Assembly: GCA_000751555.1 (NCBI GenBank)
Contig: CCEZ01000043.1
Location: 434,001-498,000, forward strand
From: Anaerosalibacter massiliensis
Lineage (GTDB): Bacteria > Bacillota > Clostridia > Tissierellales > Sporanaerobacteraceae
Length of the DNA: 64,000 nucleotides
Reading direction: 5' to 3'
This document shows positions 62,906 to 64,000 of this stretch, piece by piece; the first letter of the stretch is position 1, and each line of letters begins with the position of its first letter. A program made the translations under genes and the position numbers. The notes under the pieces are model-generated. The model was not told the DNA's origin and did no database searches. It worked only from the letters and a program-made list of their open reading frames with translations.

Positions 62906-64000
62906 TTAAGTAGTCACCCTATAAGCATCCATAACACCTTTTACTTTTTTTATCTTTTTAACTAATTGTCTTAACTGTTCCACATCTTTTATTTCAAGGG
63001 TTATATTCATAAGAACTAACTTTTCTCTATTTGTCCTAGCACTTAAAGATATAACTGCTAATTTTGCATCAGTTATCTTTTGAGTTATATCAGTTAAAAT
63101 TCCTGGCCTATCAGTAGCCTTTATTTGAATTTCTGCTTGATATGAAGCTTTTTTGTCTTCAGCCCACTCTACATATATAAACCTTCCACTACTTCCTAAT
63201 TCTGTAATATTAGGACAATCACTTCTATGGATAGAAACTCCTCTTCCTCTAGTTATATACCCAACTATATCATCTCCTGGAACTGGGTTACAGCATTTAG
63301 AGAAACGGACCTTTATATTGTCCACTCCTTTTACTGTTACACCCTGCTCTGCTCTTTCTTTCTTTTTTGGAGCTTGGGGAACAGTTTTAGGTTCTATGAT
63401 GTTTTTTTCATCTTTTATATCATAATGCTCTTTATAAAACTCTTTAAGCCTAGGCATTACTTGACTTAAAGTCACACTTCCATAACCAAGCCCAGCATAT
63501 AAATCATCTGTAGTATTTAAACTAACTTTACTTGCAATATTTTTCAACCAATCTTCTTTTAAAATTTCTGTTAGTTTAAATCCTTGTCTTTTTACCTCTT
63601 TTTCTAACATATCTTTTCCTTTAATAATGTTTAAATCTTTTTCTTCTCGTTTAAACCATTGTCTAATCTTAGTTTTGGCTTGACTACTTTTGACTACTTT
63701 TAACCAATCTCTACTTGGTCCTGTATTATTTGCAGAAGTAATTACTTCTACTATATTTCCATTTTTTAATTTATAGTCAAGGGGAACAATTCGTCCATCT
63801 ACTTTAGCACCTACACAATTATTTCCTACGGCTGTATGGACTCTATATGCAAAATCTATAGGTGTAGAACCATTAGGTAGACTAATAACATCTCCCTTTG
63901 GAGTGAATACAAAAACTTCATCTGTAAAAAAATCTATTTTAAGAGATTCCATAAATTCTTTAGGATCCTTCATATCTTTTTGCCACTCTAAAAGTTGTCT
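62906..64000 (-). CDS. relA: (p)ppGpp synthetase/hydrolase Rel (C-terminal part)
   Basis: Rel makes and degrades the alarmone (p)ppGpp. The reading frame is open to the window edge, so only about the last 365 residues are seen. They hold the end of the synthetase domain, a TGS domain (FTPKGDVISLPNGSTPIDFAYRVHTAVG in pieces, upper end of this piece), a helical/zinc-finger region (KVRFSKCCNPVPGDDIVGY) and a C-terminal ACT domain (about 300 residues on). The start and the hydrolase domain lie beyond 64000. Confidence 0.95.
   Translation of the reverse strand, partial: RQLLEWQKDMKDPKEFMESLKIDFFTDEVFVFTPKGDVISLPNGSTPIDFAYRVHTAVGNNCVGAKVDGRIVPLDYKLKNGNIVEVITSANNTGPSRDWLKVVKSSQAKTKIRQWFKREEKDLNIIKGKDMLEKEVKRQGFKLTEILKEDWLKNIASKVSLNTTDDLYAGLGYGSVTLSQVMPRLKEFYKEHYDIKDEKNIIEPKTVPQAPKKKERAEQGVTVKGVDNIKVRFSKCCNPVPGDDIVGYITRGRGVSIHRSDCPNITELGSSGRFIYVEWAEDKKASYQAEIQIKATDRPGILTDITQKITDAKLAVISLSARTNREKLVLMNITLEIKDVEQLRQLVKKIKKVKGVMDAYRVTT

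Noticed and set aside
1-64000. CRISPR arrays, prophage or defence islands
   Set aside because: No spaced direct repeats, cas-like genes or clusters of accessory genes were seen; nearly all genes are core.

Overview
The window is an AT-rich (roughly 70% A+T by eye), densely packed stretch of a chromosome. It almost certainly comes from a spore-forming, low-GC Gram-positive anaerobe of the Clostridia/Tissierellia type. The evidence is strong GGAGG ribosome-binding sites, frequent TTG starts, a Firmicutes core gene order (rnc-acpP-plsX-rpmF; coaBC-rpoZ-gmk-remA-yicC; divIVA-ylmH-yggT-sepF-yggS), a TPP riboswitch, a T-box leader, and sporulation genes (spoIVA, ylbJ, a YIEGIA pair, a yteA-type dksA relative). 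I cannot fix the genus from the sequence alone. About 66 genes run on the minus strand. Only tmcAL, ylbJ, rpmB, rqcH, the two-gene ThrE-type exporter and a dead integrase run on the plus strand.

Layout from left to right. 1-9588 holds cell-envelope Asp23/AmaP, the SRP receptor ftsY, smc, a short Elp3-like radical SAM gene, rnc, acpP, plsX, rpmF and yceD. 9663-15862 holds ackA, tmcAL, a patatin-like hydrolase, ylbJ, a coiled-coil protein, coaD and rsmD. 15930-20520 holds recG, fakA, a second Asp23 protein and rpmB. 20518-25680 holds a small membrane protein, thiN and thiT under a TPP riboswitch, then rpe, rsgA and the PASTA kinase prkC. 25695-36824 is a long translation/cofactor block: prpC, rlmN, rsmB, yugP, fmt, def, priA, coaBC, rpoZ, gmk, remA, yicC. 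37038-45728 holds rqcH, pyrR, rluD, lspA, a DksA-like gene, a DUF5665 protein, a tiny repeat peptide gene, aroF and the divIVA-to-yggS cell-division block. 45748-48230 is the only accessory-looking part: a HlyD-like adaptor, an unknown membrane protein, an integrase relic and tRNA-Pro(GGG). 48231-64000 holds spoIVA, gpsA, plsY, der, the YIEGIA pair, glyA, the ThrE-type pair, csoR, rseC-like, tcdA, T-box-aspS, hemZ, an MBL hydrolase, dtd and the C-terminal part of rel.

The genes are mainly housekeeping: translation and its quality control, lipid precursor synthesis (acpP, plsX, plsY, gpsA, fakA), CoA synthesis, one-carbon metabolism, septum placement and spore coat assembly. No CRISPR array, intact mobile element or obvious defence system is present. 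The items most worth a second look are small. They are a 45-residue twin-repeat LLFFFLLL peptide gene broken or slipped at a 9-base homopolymer, an apparent ATT start codon on yggS, a decayed integrase beside tRNA-Pro(GGG), a 22-bp perfect palindrome between yicC and rqcH, a recurring class of U-tract-less hairpins behind stop codons, and a FapR-like operator in front of plsX without a local fapR.
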